A model generated the notes under the pieces. The model did not search any database, was not told where the DNA came from, and saw only the letters and a program-made list of their open reading frames with translations. Position numbers and translations under genes: made by a program. From positions 3,906,001 through 3,970,000 of the forward strand of contig NZ_CP108131.1 in the NCBI RefSeq assembly GCF_036203305.1: a stretch of DNA of 64,000 bases, written 5' to 3'. This document shows, one piece after another, positions 18,051 to 28,212 of this stretch; positions within the stretch are counted from its first letter, which is position 1, and each line of letters begins with the position of its first letter. The stretch comes from Streptomyces sp. NBC_00190 (GTDB lineage Bacteria; Actinomycetota; Actinomycetes; Streptomycetales; Streptomycetaceae).

Positions 18051-19538
18051 TTAGTCCCTCTTGCAGATCCGGTCGAGGAGGTTGGCGGTGGCCCGCTGGA
18101 CGCGCTCGTCGACGTGGCCGGGGCGGTCGAGCGCCGGGGACCAGGCGAAGGTGCCGGACGCGAAGACCAGCGCGCCGCTGGGCGCCCGGTAGAGCGAGGT
18201 CTCCTGGTGGCGGCGGTGGTTCTCGCTGTCGAGGTACGGGGAGTGCGCGAGCAGGATCCGGTCCTGGTGCTCGGGGAGCTGGGTGCGCGGGAAGTACCGG
18301 TCGGCCTCGCCCGCGACCAGGCCGGGCAGCTCGTCGTTCTCGCCGGCGCCGGTGGAGTCCCAGAGCCAGTGCGTGGCATTGCGGACGATCAGGGGCGCGG
18401 GCTCGGGGACCCGCCCGGCGTACTGGATGCCGAGCAGCTGCTGTTCCGGGCGGTCGACCTCGCGCCACAGGCTGGGGCGGCCGGGACCGCGGCGTTTTCG
18501 GCACGTGAGGAGCCGGTCGTCGACCCCTGAGGCCGAGGGGCCGAGCTCGACCTGCCAGTACATGGTGTTGGCGGAAAGGAAGACGAGCGAGGTGCCGTGG
18601 TCGCGGGCGCGCTCGACGGTGCGGCGCATGGGGGCGGACCAGTACTCGTCGTGGCCGGGGAAGACCAGGCCGCGGTAGCGGGTCGGGTCGACGCGGCCGG
18701 CGTGCAGGTCGCGGGTGTCGGCGTAGGCGAGGTCGTAGCCGTAGCGCTCGGCCCAGCGGATGAAGTCGTAGGCGTGGCCGACGTGCAGGGGCAGGCCCGC
18801 GCCCGCGTAGGGGCGGTCGAAGGAGACGGTGATGGCCGCGTCCTGCTCTCCGAGCAGCCGGCCCTCCTCGTCCCACGCGTGGTAGAGGCTGGCCCCGGTG
18901 CGGCCGTCCTCCGGGTAGAGGTTGTACGCCTGCCAGGTGATGTCGGGGAGCAGCAGCAGGAGGTCGGCGGGCTGGTCGTCGCGGACCGTGAAGGGGATGT
19001 GGGAGCGGTAGCCGTCGGCGGTGGTGAGGACGGCCACGTACGCGCCGACGCTCCAGTACGACGGGACCTGCAGGCGCCAGGACAGCCACCAGTGGTGGCA
19101 GGAGACGGTGCGGTCGGCGGCGAGGGGGGTCGGCTGCACGATGCCGGAGAGACGGGGACTCGTGGTGATCTTTGAGGCGCCGTCGCCGCCGTAGTGGCCG
19201 ATGCGGTAGACGTCGACCGAGAACTGCTGGGGCGGGTCGACGGTGACGTGGAAGTCGATGGCCTCACCGGGGGCCACGGCGCCGGTGGAGGAGAAGCCCT
19301 TGATCTGGCGGTGCACGTCGTCGGCCGTACGGGGGCCGCCGGTGCCACGTGCGCGGGGGATCTGGCCGGTACCGGCGGCCGCGGCGGCCGGGTCCACGTA
19401 CCAGGGCACGACCTGGCCGGTGTCGTCGAAGTAGAGCTCGCTGCCGCGGAACCAGGGCAGGGGGCCCTGCCCGAAGGGGTCATTCACCGCGTGCGCGAGC
19501 GCACCTGACTCCCAACGCCGGATCTGGTCCGCTCCCAT
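18051..19538 (-). CDS. N,N-dimethylformamidase large-subunit-like protein
   Basis: A 495-residue cytosolic protein with the DMFase beta-subunit-like fold: an N-terminal Ig-like sandwich (GAVAPGEAIDFHVTVDPPQQF) and a C-terminal domain containing PDITWQAYNLYPEDG and VFPGHDEYWSAPMR. Authentic DMFase binds iron through Tyr and Glu side chains; I cannot confirm those ligands here. The physiological substrate is not known for streptomycete members. ATG 19538 follows GGGAGGGG. Confidence 0.75.
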   Translation of the reverse strand: MGADQIRRWESGALAHAVNDPFGQGPLPWFRGSELYFDDTGQVVPWYVDPAAAAAGTGQIPRARGTGGPRTADDVHRQIKGFSSTGAVAPGEAIDFHVTVDPPQQFSVDVYRIGHYGGDGASKITTSPRLSGIVQPTPLAADRTVSCHHWWLSWRLQVPSYWSVGAYVAVLTTADGYRSHIPFTVRDDQPADLLLLLPDITWQAYNLYPEDGRTGASLYHAWDEEGRLLGEQDAAITVSFDRPYAGAGLPLHVGHAYDFIRWAERYGYDLAYADTRDLHAGRVDPTRYRGLVFPGHDEYWSAPMRRTVERARDHGTSLVFLSANTMYWQVELGPSASGVDDRLLTCRKRRGPGRPSLWREVDRPEQQLLGIQYAGRVPEPAPLIVRNATHWLWDSTGAGENDELPGLVAGEADRYFPRTQLPEHQDRILLAHSPYLDSENHRRHQETSLYRAPSGALVFASGTFAWSPALDRPGHVDERVQRATANLLDRICKRD

Positions 19539-19691
19539 GACGTTCCCCTCCCTCGCTCCCCCGAACGGGCGTGCATCGGGCCAGCACATCACATAACGCA
19601 TGCAGTCCGTTACCGTTCGTCGCGAATTGACGGGATCGGAACACTGAGATCCGGTTACCTGTGCGATCCGTAACGCTCCGGGGCGGGGCCC

Positions 19692-21353
19692 TCAGACCAG
19701 GCGGACGGGCTTCTCCGGGCGGACGCCGAGGTCGGCGAGCCAGTCGCGCAGGGGATCCGGGTCCCCGTCCTCGACCAGGCACAGCACGCGCGGCGCGAGG
19801 TCGGACCGGCGGTCACCGCCGATCAGCAGGATCGGGCCGTCGAGCCAGTCCAGGCCGGGCGAGGCCCCGGCGGAGTCGACGGCGGCGCAGCACACCATCG
19901 CCGTGACGTGGTCGGCCAGCAGGTCCCGGCCGCTGCGCGGCGGCTGGAGCGGGAACAGCGGTACGGCGTCCGCTCCGCGGGCCTTCCCGGCCCCGGCGGA
20001 CGGACCGGCGGCCCGCTCCTCGCGGGCCAGGTCGCCGCTGAGCCGTCCGGCCAGTGCCTCCCCGGCGGCGCCCTCGCCGGCCCGGTCGGTGAGATAGCCC
20101 AGCACCCGCTCCAGCGTGGGTCCGGCCGCGGCGCCCGAACCGGCGGCGCCGACCGGCAGTCCCGCCGGGGCGGCGAGGGAGTCCAGCGCCGCGTGCAGCC
20201 GGGCCGCCTCCGTACGCCACTTGCGGTCCACGACCTCTTCCGGATACGCCGTCCAGTCCACCGGGGACCAGTCCGGTCCGGCCTCGGCCGGACCGCCGTG
20301 GAAGAGCCGCGCGGCCAGCAGCGAGGCCGCCTCGTCGACCACGCCGGGCTGTTCCAGCAGGTCACAGGCGGGGCGCTCACCGAGCCGCGAGGTGAACCCC
20401 TCGGCCAGCCGGTCCCGCCGCGACAGCTCGGTCAGCGCGGAGACCACCCCGGCGTCGAGATGCGCCGGCCAGCGGCCCATCCGCCAGGCGGGCAGCGCGA
20501 CCCGGGTCAGCAGCCGGTCCCAGCCCGCGTAGGCCAGACCGACCTGCTCCTGGGCGACGATGCGCAGCCCGTAATCCACACCCTGTGCGCGCTCCGAGGC
20601 GGCCACGGCCACCCCGCGCTCCATCTCGGCGGCATCCACCCGGCACAGCCGCAGCAGCAGCCGTGCGGGCCCGGCGATCCAGCCGAGGCCGGGCCTGCCG
20701 CCCACGTCCACGGCGGCGTCCAGGCCGCGCACGAAGCCGCGCGCGTCGGCTATGTCCGGATGCGCGGAAGGTCCCGTACCCGCGACGACCGGCGCGAGGA
20801 CCGCCCGCAGTTCCGCGACCCGCATCCACCACAGGAAGGGCGAGCCGATCACCAGCACGGGAGCCGCGCCGGGCTCGGACTCCGGACCGGCAGGTCCGGC
20901 TATGCCGGCGGACGTGCGCGCGGCGCCGCGGCGGTGGGCCGCGTGGGTGCGGTCCTCCAGCCAGCTGTCGCAGTCCGGCGTCAGGGCTATCGCGGAGGGC
21001 GGCGGTACGTCCATCCGGTCGGCCAGCTCCCGCACCAGCCGGTAGAGATCGGGGGCGGCGGCCTCGGGAACGGGCACCGTCGGCGTCACGGCGGGGCCGG
21101 CCCGCAGCACCACGGCGGCGAAGATCCCGCCGACCAGCAGCACCAGCGCGGCGACCGCGCACACGGCGAGGGTCACCGCGGGCCAGGGGTCACCGGCCAG
21201 CCGGCCCGTCATCCGGGCGGCCACCAGCACCACCGCGAGGGCGGCGGGCAGCAGCCCGACGGCCAGGGCTCTGCTGCGCACGCGCAGCACGGCCAGGGCG
21301 CGGGACCGCGCGGACGGCACGCCCGCTTCCATGATCGAACCGGTTCCGGACAC
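19692..21353 (-). CDS. Large membrane-anchored protein of unknown function
   Basis: 553 residues with two transmembrane helices near the N-terminus (about 33-50 and 60-85), followed by a soluble region containing YRLVRELADRMDVPPPSAIALTPDCDSW, reminiscent of M48-like membrane peptidases. However, no HExxH zinc motif is present, so activity is unlikely. GTG 21353 follows GGTGAGG. It sits between the DMFase-like gene and purD, as in related streptomycetes from memory. Confidence 0.7.
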   Translation of the reverse strand: MSGTGSIMEAGVPSARSRALAVLRVRSRALAVGLLPAALAVVLVAARMTGRLAGDPWPAVTLAVCAVAALVLLVGGIFAAVVLRAGPAVTPTVPVPEAAAPDLYRLVRELADRMDVPPPSAIALTPDCDSWLEDRTHAAHRRGAARTSAGIAGPAGPESEPGAAPVLVIGSPFLWWMRVAELRAVLAPVVAGTGPSAHPDIADARGFVRGLDAAVDVGGRPGLGWIAGPARLLLRLCRVDAAEMERGVAVAASERAQGVDYGLRIVAQEQVGLAYAGWDRLLTRVALPAWRMGRWPAHLDAGVVSALTELSRRDRLAEGFTSRLGERPACDLLEQPGVVDEAASLLAARLFHGGPAEAGPDWSPVDWTAYPEEVVDRKWRTEAARLHAALDSLAAPAGLPVGAAGSGAAAGPTLERVLGYLTDRAGEGAAGEALAGRLSGDLAREERAAGPSAGAGKARGADAVPLFPLQPPRSGRDLLADHVTAMVCCAAVDSAGASPGLDWLDGPILLIGGDRRSDLAPRVLCLVEDGDPDPLRDWLADLGVRPEKPVRLV

Positions 21354-21583
21354 GGCCGGACCTCACCCCCTCTGCCCTGCGGCGGCTTTGCTCACTCCCC
21401 CACTGTGACACCCGCCACTGACATCGCAATGCCGGTGGGCCAAGTGCCGGAATGCTTGCGCCGCACCCTAGTTGGGGTACGCCCGGCCGTCAGGCGGACC
21501 GGGTGACGATCACCCGATGGAATGGCTTTGGGTAAAGCTGGGTGCGTTCGAACAGGGATCGAGGCACTCACGCACGGACACGC

Positions 21584-21624
21584 CCGCGGGCCCGGGCAGC
21601 ACCTCGTGCGCACCGGGCCCGCGG
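21584..21624 (-). terminator. Terminator downstream of purD
   Basis: A 12-bp perfect stem (CCGCGGGCCCGG at 21584-21595 with 21613-21624) and a 17-nt loop, starting 18 bp past the purD stop. The rest of the 288-bp gap holds one other dyad, GGGTGA-CGA-TCACCC at 21501-21515, of unknown role. Confidence 0.78.
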
Positions 21625-21641
21625 ATCTGCGGAGTCGCTGG

Positions 21642-22895
21642 TCAGCGTCCTTCGGCCGCCTTGGCGGCGATGTCCGTGCGGTGCTGCGAGCCGTCCAGCC
21701 GGATCCGCGCCACCGCCTTGTACGCCTTCTCGCGGGCCTGCGCCAGATCGGAACCGGTCGCCGTCACCGACAGCACGCGGCCGCCCGCGCTGACGACCGC
21801 GTCGCCCTCGCGCCGGGTCCCGGCGTGCAGCACGTACGCGTCGGGTCCGTCCTCGGCGGCCACGTCGGCCAGGCCCTCGATCACGTCGCCGGTGCGCGGG
21901 GTCTCGGGGTAGTTGTACGAGGCGATGACCACCGTGACGGCCGCGTCCTCGCGCCAGCTCAGCGGCGGCTCGGCGTCCAGGGTGCCGTTGGCGGCGTTCA
22001 GCAGCACGCTCGCGAGCGGGGTGCGCAGCCGGGCCAGGACCACCTGGGTCTCCGGGTCGCCGAAGCGGGCGTTGAACTCGATCACCCGGGTCCCGCGGCT
22101 GGTGATGGCGAGGCCCGCGTAGAGCAGCCCGGAGAAGGGGGTGCCGCGGCGGCGCAGCTCGTCCACGGTCGGCTGGAGGACCAGCTCCATGACCTCGTCG
22201 ACCAGCTTGGGGTCGGCCCAGGGCAGCGGGGAGTACGCGCCCATGCCGCCGGTGTTGGGGCCCTCGTCGCCGTCCAGGGCCCGCTTGAAGTCCTGCGCGG
22301 GCTGGAGCGGGACGACGGTGACGCCGTCGGTGATGGCGAAGAGCGAGACCTCGGGACCGTCGAGGTACTCCTCGATGACCACCCGGTCGCAGGCGAGGGC
22401 GTGGGCGCGGGCCGCGGCGCGGTCCTCGGTGACCACGACGCCCTTGCCGGCCGCGAGGCCGTCGTCCTTGACGACGTACGGGGCGCCGAAGGCGTCGAGG
22501 GCGGCGTCCACCTCTTCCGGGGTGGTGCACACGTAGCTGCGCGCGGTCGGGACCCCGGCCGCGGCCATCACGTCCTTGGCGAAGGCCTTGGAGCCCTCCA
22601 GCTGGGCCGCCTCGCCGGACGGGCCGAAGACGGGGATGCCGGCGGCGCGCACGGCGTCGCCGACCCCGGCGACCAGCGGGGCCTCCGGGCCGACGACGAC
22701 CAGGTCGGCGCCGAGTTCGGTGGCGAGAGCGGTGACGGCGTCGCCGTCGAGGGCGTCGACCGGGCGGAGCTCGGCCACCTCGGCGATGCCGGCGTTGCCG
22801 GGAGCGCAGTACAGCGCGGAGACGTCGGGGTCGAGGGACAGAGAGCGGCACAGGGCGTGTTCGCGGGCGCCGCCGCCGATGACGAGGACCTTCAC
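21642..22895 (-). CDS. purD: Phosphoribosylamine-glycine ligase (GAR synthetase)
   Basis: Second step of purine synthesis: phosphoribosylamine plus glycine plus ATP gives GAR. 417 residues, an ATP-grasp enzyme with N-terminal [21 protein letters not shown], the [14 protein letters not shown] lysine loop, [14 protein letters not shown] and [12 protein letters not shown] metal ligands. The start is GTG at 22895. It lies 60 bp downstream of dnaX on the same strand. Confidence 0.95.
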   Translation of the reverse strand: MKVLVIGGGAREHALCRSLSLDPDVSALYCAPGNAGIAEVAELRPVDALDGDAVTALATELGADLVVVGPEAPLVAGVGDAVRAAGIPVFGPSGEAAQLEGSKAFAKDVMAAAGVPTARSYVCTTPEEVDAALDAFGAPYVVKDDGLAAGKGVVVTEDRAAARAHALACDRVVIEEYLDGPEVSLFAITDGVTVVPLQPAQDFKRALDGDEGPNTGGMGAYSPLPWADPKLVDEVMELVLQPTVDELRRRGTPFSGLLYAGLAITSRGTRVIEFNARFGDPETQVVLARLRTPLASVLLNAANGTLDAEPPLSWREDAAVTVVIASYNYPETPRTGDVIEGLADVAAEDGPDAYVLHAGTRREGDAVVSAGGRVLSVTATGSDLAQAREKAYKAVARIRLDGSQHRTDIAAKAAEGR

Positions 22896-22955
22896 GCTGC
22901 TCAGACTAGCCCGGACGGCGCGGCCGGTTTCGTGCGGCCACCCAACTGGGCGGGA

Positions 22956-25148
22956 CTACTCATTCGTGTATTCCTCCACAACGGTGGCTCCGAGCTCGCG
23001 CACGATGAGGTCGTGTCCGGTCAGGGCGCTCTCGACGAGGTCGGGATCGTCCTCCTCCGCGAAGTCGTCCTCGGGGGCGACCGGGGGCGCCTGCTGTACG
23101 GGGGGCTGCGGGGCGGAGGCCGCCTGCTGGGGCGGCTGCTGCTGGTACTGCGGCTGCTGCGGGGCGGGGGCGGACGGCGCCTGGGGCGGCGGGCTGTAGG
23201 CCGGGGCGGGCGCGGCCGGTGCGGCGTACGAGGACGTCTGGAGCGGGGCGGGCGAGCCGCCGCCGACGACGGCGTCGATCTTCCAGTTGACCTGGAACTG
23301 CTCGGCCAGGACCGCCTTGAGCACGTCCTCGCTGCCACTGCTCGCGAAGTTGTCGCGGGCGCCGACGTTGGGGAAGCCGAGCTGGAGGGTGGTTCCGTCG
23401 AAGCCGGTGACCTGGGCGTTCTGGCTGAGCAGGATCCAGGTGAAGCGGCGGCGGTTCTTGACGGCCTCCAGGACGCCGGGCCACATCGCCTGGACCTGTC
23501 CGGCTCCGGCGGCCATGCCGGGGGAGGGCGCGGCGGCGGGAGCCGCGGCGGCCGGGGCCTGCTGGGCGGGGGCGGGCGCCGCCGGGACTCCCTGGCCGGG
23601 GGCGGCCGCGCTCGGCCAGGCACCGGCGGCGGGGGTGGCGGGGGCCTGGGCGGCCGGGGCCGGGGCGGCGGCTCCCGGCCAGGCCCCGGGGGCGCCGCTG
23701 CCGGGCTGTGCGGCTCCGGGCCAGGCCCCGGGAGCGGAGGCGGCGGGGGCGGGGGCGGGGGCCTCGGGGGCGGGGGCCTCGGCGGGAGCGGCCTGAACCG
23801 GCGCCTCCGGCCGCGCGGGAGCCCGTACCGGTTCGGGGGCTGCGACCGGCGCGGCGGCCGGAACCGGCGCGGGGGCCTGTACGGCGGCACGCGCGGCGGC
23901 GACGCCCCCGCCGGGACCGGCGGGCGCCATGGCGTGCGCCTCGGGCCCCGGGACGTAGCCCATGGCGGGCGGCGCGGCGAAGGCGGCGGCCCCGCCGCGC
24001 TCCAGCCGGTCGAGCCGGGCTTGGAAGGACCGCTCGTCGTCGAAGGCGGCGGGCAGCAGCACGCGGGCGCAGATGAGCTCCAGCTGCAGCCGCGGCGAGG
24101 TCGCGCCGCGCATCTCGGTGAGGCCGGTGTTGACGAGATCGGCGGCCCGCGACAGCTCGGCGGCCCCGAACACGGACGCCTGGGCCTGCATCCGCTCCAC
24201 GACGTCGGTGGGGGCGTCGATCAGCCCCTTCTCCGCGGCGTCGGGCACGGCGGCCAGGATCACCAGGTCGCGCAGCCGCTCCAGCAGGTCTGCGACGAAC
24301 CGGCGCGGGTCGTTCCCGCCCTCGACGACCCGGTCGACGACCTCGAAGGCGGCGGCCCCGTCACCGGCGGCGAAGGCGTCGATCACGGAGTCGAGCAGCG
24401 ACCCCTCGGTGTACCCGAGCAACGAGGTGGCCATGGCGTATGTCACACCGTCGTCGGCGGCGCCGGCGAGCAGCTGGTCCATCACGGACATCGAGTCACG
24501 CACGGACCCGGCACCGGCGCGCACGACGAGCGGCAGCACGCCGTCCTCGACCTTGGCGCCCTCGCGCCCGCAGACCTCGCCCAGGTAGTCCCGCAGGGTG
24601 CCGGGCGGAACCAGCCGGAAGGGGTAGTGGTGCGTCCTGGACCGGATGGTCCCGATCACCTTCTCCGGCTCCGTGGTGGCGAAGATGAACTTGAGGTGCT
24701 CCGGCGGCTCCTCGACCACCTTCAGCAGGGCGTTGAAGCCCGCCGAGGTGACCATGTGGGCCTCGTCGATGATGTAGATCTTGTAGCGGCTGGAGGCGGG
24801 CCCGAAGAAGGCCTTCTCCCGCAGGTCACGGGCGTCGTCCACACCACCGTGGGAGGCGGCGTCGATCTCGATGACGTCGATGGACCCCGGCCCGTTCCTG
24901 GCCAGGTCACGGCAGGACTGGCACTCCCCGCACGGGGTCGGGGTGGGACCCTGCTCACAGTTCAGGCAGCGGGCGAGGATGCGCGCGCTGGTCGTCTTTC
25001 CACACCCGCGCGGCCCGCTGAACAGGTACGCGTGATTGACCCGGTTGTTCCGCAGGGCCTGCATCAGCGGGGCAGTGACATGCTCCTGCCCGATGACCTC
25101 GGCGAACGACTCGGGGCGATAGCGGCGGTACAGCGCAAGGGACGACAC
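22956..25148 (-). CDS. dnaX: DNA polymerase III subunit gamma/tau
   Basis: ATPase of the clamp-loader complex. The 730-residue protein has the AAA+ module at about 1-240: Walker A GPRGCGKTT (45-53), four-Cys zinc site between residues 61 and 79 (CLNC...CGECQSC), DEAH (IIDEAHMV) and an arginine-finger region. The clamp-loader collar follows, then a long Ala/Pro/Gln-rich linker (about 430-580), a further folded tau segment (RFTWILLSQNAQV) and an acidic tail. GTG 25148 gives the family N-terminus SSLALYRRYRPESF. I saw no obvious slippery heptamer for a gamma product. Confidence 0.93.
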   Translation of the reverse strand: MSSLALYRRYRPESFAEVIGQEHVTAPLMQALRNNRVNHAYLFSGPRGCGKTTSARILARCLNCEQGPTPTPCGECQSCRDLARNGPGSIDVIEIDAASHGGVDDARDLREKAFFGPASSRYKIYIIDEAHMVTSAGFNALLKVVEEPPEHLKFIFATTEPEKVIGTIRSRTHHYPFRLVPPGTLRDYLGEVCGREGAKVEDGVLPLVVRAGAGSVRDSMSVMDQLLAGAADDGVTYAMATSLLGYTEGSLLDSVIDAFAAGDGAAAFEVVDRVVEGGNDPRRFVADLLERLRDLVILAAVPDAAEKGLIDAPTDVVERMQAQASVFGAAELSRAADLVNTGLTEMRGATSPRLQLELICARVLLPAAFDDERSFQARLDRLERGGAAAFAAPPAMGYVPGPEAHAMAPAGPGGGVAAARAAVQAPAPVPAAAPVAAPEPVRAPARPEAPVQAAPAEAPAPEAPAPAPAASAPGAWPGAAQPGSGAPGAWPGAAAPAPAAQAPATPAAGAWPSAAAPGQGVPAAPAPAQQAPAAAAPAAAPSPGMAAGAGQVQAMWPGVLEAVKNRRRFTWILLSQNAQVTGFDGTTLQLGFPNVGARDNFASSGSEDVLKAVLAEQFQVNWKIDAVVGGGSPAPLQTSSYAAPAAPAPAYSPPPQAPSAPAPQQPQYQQQPPQQAASAPQPPVQQAPPVAPEDDFAEEDDPDLVESALTGHDLIVRELGATVVEEYTNE

Positions 25149-25202
25149 GTCTACGAGGTTATCCGGGCCCGCCGACAACGGCGGCCCGCCGGCGCCACCA
25201 CG

Positions 25203-25308
25203 GCCCCTCAGAACGCAAAGCGCCCCCCACGCACCCGCCAGAGCCCACTTACCCTTGCTGCCTTCCGGCCCTGGGGGAGTTGGGTGAGATAGCGCCACGT
25301 GAGGGGCT
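25203..25308 (-). ncRNA. ffs: Small signal recognition particle RNA (4.5S)
   Basis: Read on the minus strand, the terminal complementary arms (CAGCCCCTCA near 25308 and TGAGGGGC near 25203) enclose a long imperfect hairpin. Its apical part contains GGCCGGAAGGCAGCAAGGG, with the GGAA tetraloop and AGCA internal loop that bind Ffh. The length of about 106 nt is typical of the bacterial small SRP RNA. It lies just upstream of dnaX in the same direction, a conserved arrangement. Confidence 0.9.
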
Positions 25309-25418
25309 GAGCCCACCCTAGCGGATGGACACCCCTGGAATCGAGCCCGGCCCCGGCCCGGCCTCCCGCGGACGATCACGTTCGCGAGCACCCCTCAACG
25401 TCTTGTATTGTTTGCGGC

Positions 25419-25503
25419 GGAGGATTCGCCTAGTGGCCTAGGGCGCACGCTTGGAAAGCGTGTTGGGGGCAACCCCTCACGAGTTCGAATCTCGTATCCT
25501 CCG
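25419..25503 (+). tRNA. tRNA-Ser(GGA)
   Basis: Acceptor GGAGGAT/ATCCTCC with discriminator G, anticodon stem CACGC/GCGTG with loop TTGGAAA (anticodon GGA), long variable arm TTGGGGGCAACCCCTC and T-loop TTCGAAT. CCA is encoded at 25504-25506. Its 3' part is duplicated at 26603. Confidence 0.97.
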
Positions 25504-25566
25504 CCAGTGCCTCACCGGGCACTTGAAGGCCCCGACCGGGAAACCGGCCGGGGCCTTCTGCGTTCC
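25456..25566 (+). repeat. Left copy of 111-bp direct repeat (tRNA-Ser tail plus terminator)
   Basis: This starts in the anticodon arm of tRNA-Ser(GGA) and runs through the terminator. It matches 26603-26713 at 110 of 111 positions; the one mismatch is G25517 versus C26664. It fits an integration-type target duplication, with this copy keeping the tRNA intact. Confidence 0.9.
25526..25557 (+). terminator. Terminator of tRNA-Ser(GGA)
   Basis: A 14-bp stem (25526-25539 with 25544-25557, one mismatch) and a GAAA loop. It is copied along with the tRNA tail at 26673-26704. Confidence 0.88.
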
Positions 25567-25635
25567 GTGGTCTCAGTTCGAGTCTCATCTATGCGCCTCG
25601 CAGCCCGACATTCCGTGCGTTCCGGCCTCGATGGC

Positions 25636-26062
25636 CTATCCCTCGTACTCCCAAGGGTTCAGCAGGAGTGCGCCTGATCGCGCCAGATGCTTGATGTTGC
25701 GACTCACCAGCGTCCAGCCGTTTGCCAGGGCGGTGGCGGCGATCAGCGCATCGGGAGGATCGATGCTGGTTCCGGCACTCTTGAGCCTCCGGTAGAGCGA
25801 GGTAGGCGAATGCCTCCCGCTCGCCGACGGCGGCGATCCGGTCACGGTACTGATCGCGGATGTCCGTGAGCGCCCGCTCGAAAGCCGTACGCCGCACCGG
25901 ATCAGGTGTTCCCTCAATGCCTGCTTCGATCTCCGCGACCGTGATGACGCTCAGGTAGAGGGCAGGAGACGGAACCGAGCGAGCCCAGGCGACGACGGCC
26001 GGGGCAGGCTTCGGCCGGGTGGTGATCTCGGCGACCACATTGGTGTCGAGCAGATAGATCAC
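25636..26062 (-). pseudogene. VapC-type PIN-domain toxin, frameshifted
   Basis: The PIN ribonuclease domain is split between two frames. The first (from GTG 26062) encodes MIYLLDTNVVAEITTRP with the first catalytic Asp, through ALYLSVITVAEIEAG, to EREAFAYLA. The rest (RRLKSAGTSIDPPDALIAATALANGWTLVSRN, with the third acidic site) continues one frame over, ending at 25636. The switch lies near 25790-25805. Unshifted, the first frame runs on to 25589 with unrelated sequence. A single-base indel explains it. Its start overlaps the antitoxin stop as GTGA. Confidence 0.78.
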
Positions 26063-26346
26063 TCGCCGTCCGCCGCATCGTCATAGGACCGCTGCCCGAA
26101 CTCCAGACCCTCGAACGGGGCCGCCGTAAGTCGCTCAAGGAACCCGTCGCTGCCCAGGGTCGCCCAGCGGTGAAGCATGTTGGGCAAGGCATCGATGTCG
26201 GTGTCGGCGAGTTCGGCATCGAAGTGCCCGAGCTGATGCTCGGGCAGGGACTCCCGGATCTCCCGGATCGTCCGTAGCGGATGGGACTGAGGATGGGACT
26301 CCTCGGGTCTGCGCGGCGGGAGCGGCAGATTCGGGGCAGTGCTCAT
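26059..26346 (-). CDS. Antitoxin-like partner of the PIN-domain toxin
   Basis: A 95-residue acidic protein directly upstream of and overlapping the VapC-like gene, in the place of an antitoxin. It has a Pro-rich N-terminus and an acidic helical middle (ESLPEHQLGHFDAELADTDIDALPNMLHRWA). I do not recognise a ribbon-helix-helix or AbrB DNA-binding domain, so the antitoxin call rests on position. ATG 26346 is preceded by GGAGGAG. If the toxin is dead, this gene may be under no selection. Confidence 0.6.
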   Translation of the reverse strand: MSTAPNLPLPPRRPEESHPQSHPLRTIREIRESLPEHQLGHFDAELADTDIDALPNMLHRWATLGSDGFLERLTAAPFEGLEFGQRSYDDAADGE

Positions 26347-26602
26347 GATCGGCTCCTCCACGCTGTGGTCACGGGCTCATGCCTGAAGACCACCCTAGGC
26401 CGGGCGGTCCTGGAGAGGGTCGGAAACGACCCGAATCCGAGCTTTGACGGGACCCGTCCGCCGAGTCGCCGCCAGCTGTGCCTGGCAGCCGCCGTCTGCC
26501 AGCGACGGCAATCCGAGACTGCTCGGACGGGTCTGGACCGAACGCGCCGCCGCAGGTCAGGACGCCCCTGACCTCCTCCGGACCCCCGTACGAACATGTG
26601 GG

Positions 26603-26713
26603 AAGCGTGTTGGGGGCAACCCCTCACGAGTTCGAATCTCGTATCCTCCGCCAGTGCCTCACCCGGCACTTGAAGGCCCCGACCGGGAAACCGGCCGGGG
26701 CCTTCTGCGTTCC
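26603..26713 (+). repeat. Right copy of 111-bp direct repeat (tRNA-Ser 3' fragment)
   Basis: The 3' half of tRNA-Ser(GGA), including variable arm, T-arm, acceptor strand and CCA, plus its terminator. There is no 5' half, so it is not a functional tRNA. The offset from the left copy is 1147 bp. Confidence 0.9.
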
Positions 26714-26724
26714 TTGATCGCGTC

Positions 26725-27810
<1,086 letters not shown>

Positions 27811-27870
27811 TCAGCCCACACTCACCCCACCAACGGGCCTCGGGAGTTGCGGGAACGGTCCGGGCATGGA

Positions 27871-28212
27871 TCAGAAGCCGAGGGCGAGGGCGGCGACGGC
27901 CGGGGCGGCGTAGATGAGGGGGAAGGGGATGTGTGCGTACGAGCGGGCCCGGACGACGGTGATGACGGCCCCGGTGTAGTAGAGGGCGAGGCCGATGGCG
28001 GCGGCGATGCCGAGGGCGGGGACGAAGAGGCCCGCGACCAGACCTGCGGCTCCGGCGGCCTTGGCCGCGCCGAGCCAGGTCCACCAGGTGCGCGGGACGC
28101 CGTACGCGGCGAGGGGCTCGACGACCCACTTGGCGCCGGTGAAGACCGAGACCGCCGAGAAGCCGGTCATGAAGGCGGCGACGAGGGTGACGACAACAGC
28201 GGTGGTGGACAT
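27871..28212 (-). CDS. DoxX-family small membrane protein
   Basis: 113 residues with four predicted membrane helices (about 3-22, 45-65, 68-88, 95-112) and the DoxX-type pattern TWLGAAKAAGAAGLVAGLFVP. The family is linked to redox and thiol homeostasis, but the role of this member is unknown. ATG 28212 follows GAGGAG. Confidence 0.82.
   Translation of the reverse strand: MSTTAVVVTLVAAFMTGFSAVSVFTGAKWVVEPLAAYGVPRTWWTWLGAAKAAGAAGLVAGLFVPALGIAAAIGLALYYTGAVITVVRARSYAHIPFPLIYAAPAVAALALGF

Larger units (their letters stand above)
25567..26713. mobile_element. 1.15-kb toxin-antitoxin island at tRNA-Ser(GGA)
   Basis: The segment between and including the second 111-bp repeat contains only a VapBC-like pair and about 256 bp of non-coding DNA (26347-26602). 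No integrase, excisionase or replication gene is present. It is either the remnant of a larger integrated element or a mobilisable cassette inserted with help in trans. Confidence 0.65.

Noticed and set aside
21522..25292. A 1256-codon plus-strand open frame with long Gly/Arg runs
   Set aside because: Antisense of purD and dnaX; the Gly-rich part mirrors the Ala/Pro-rich linker of DnaX.
26599..26655. Possible second tRNA-Ser(GGA)
   Set aside because: Only the 3' half is present; no acceptor 5' strand, D-arm or complete anticodon stem.
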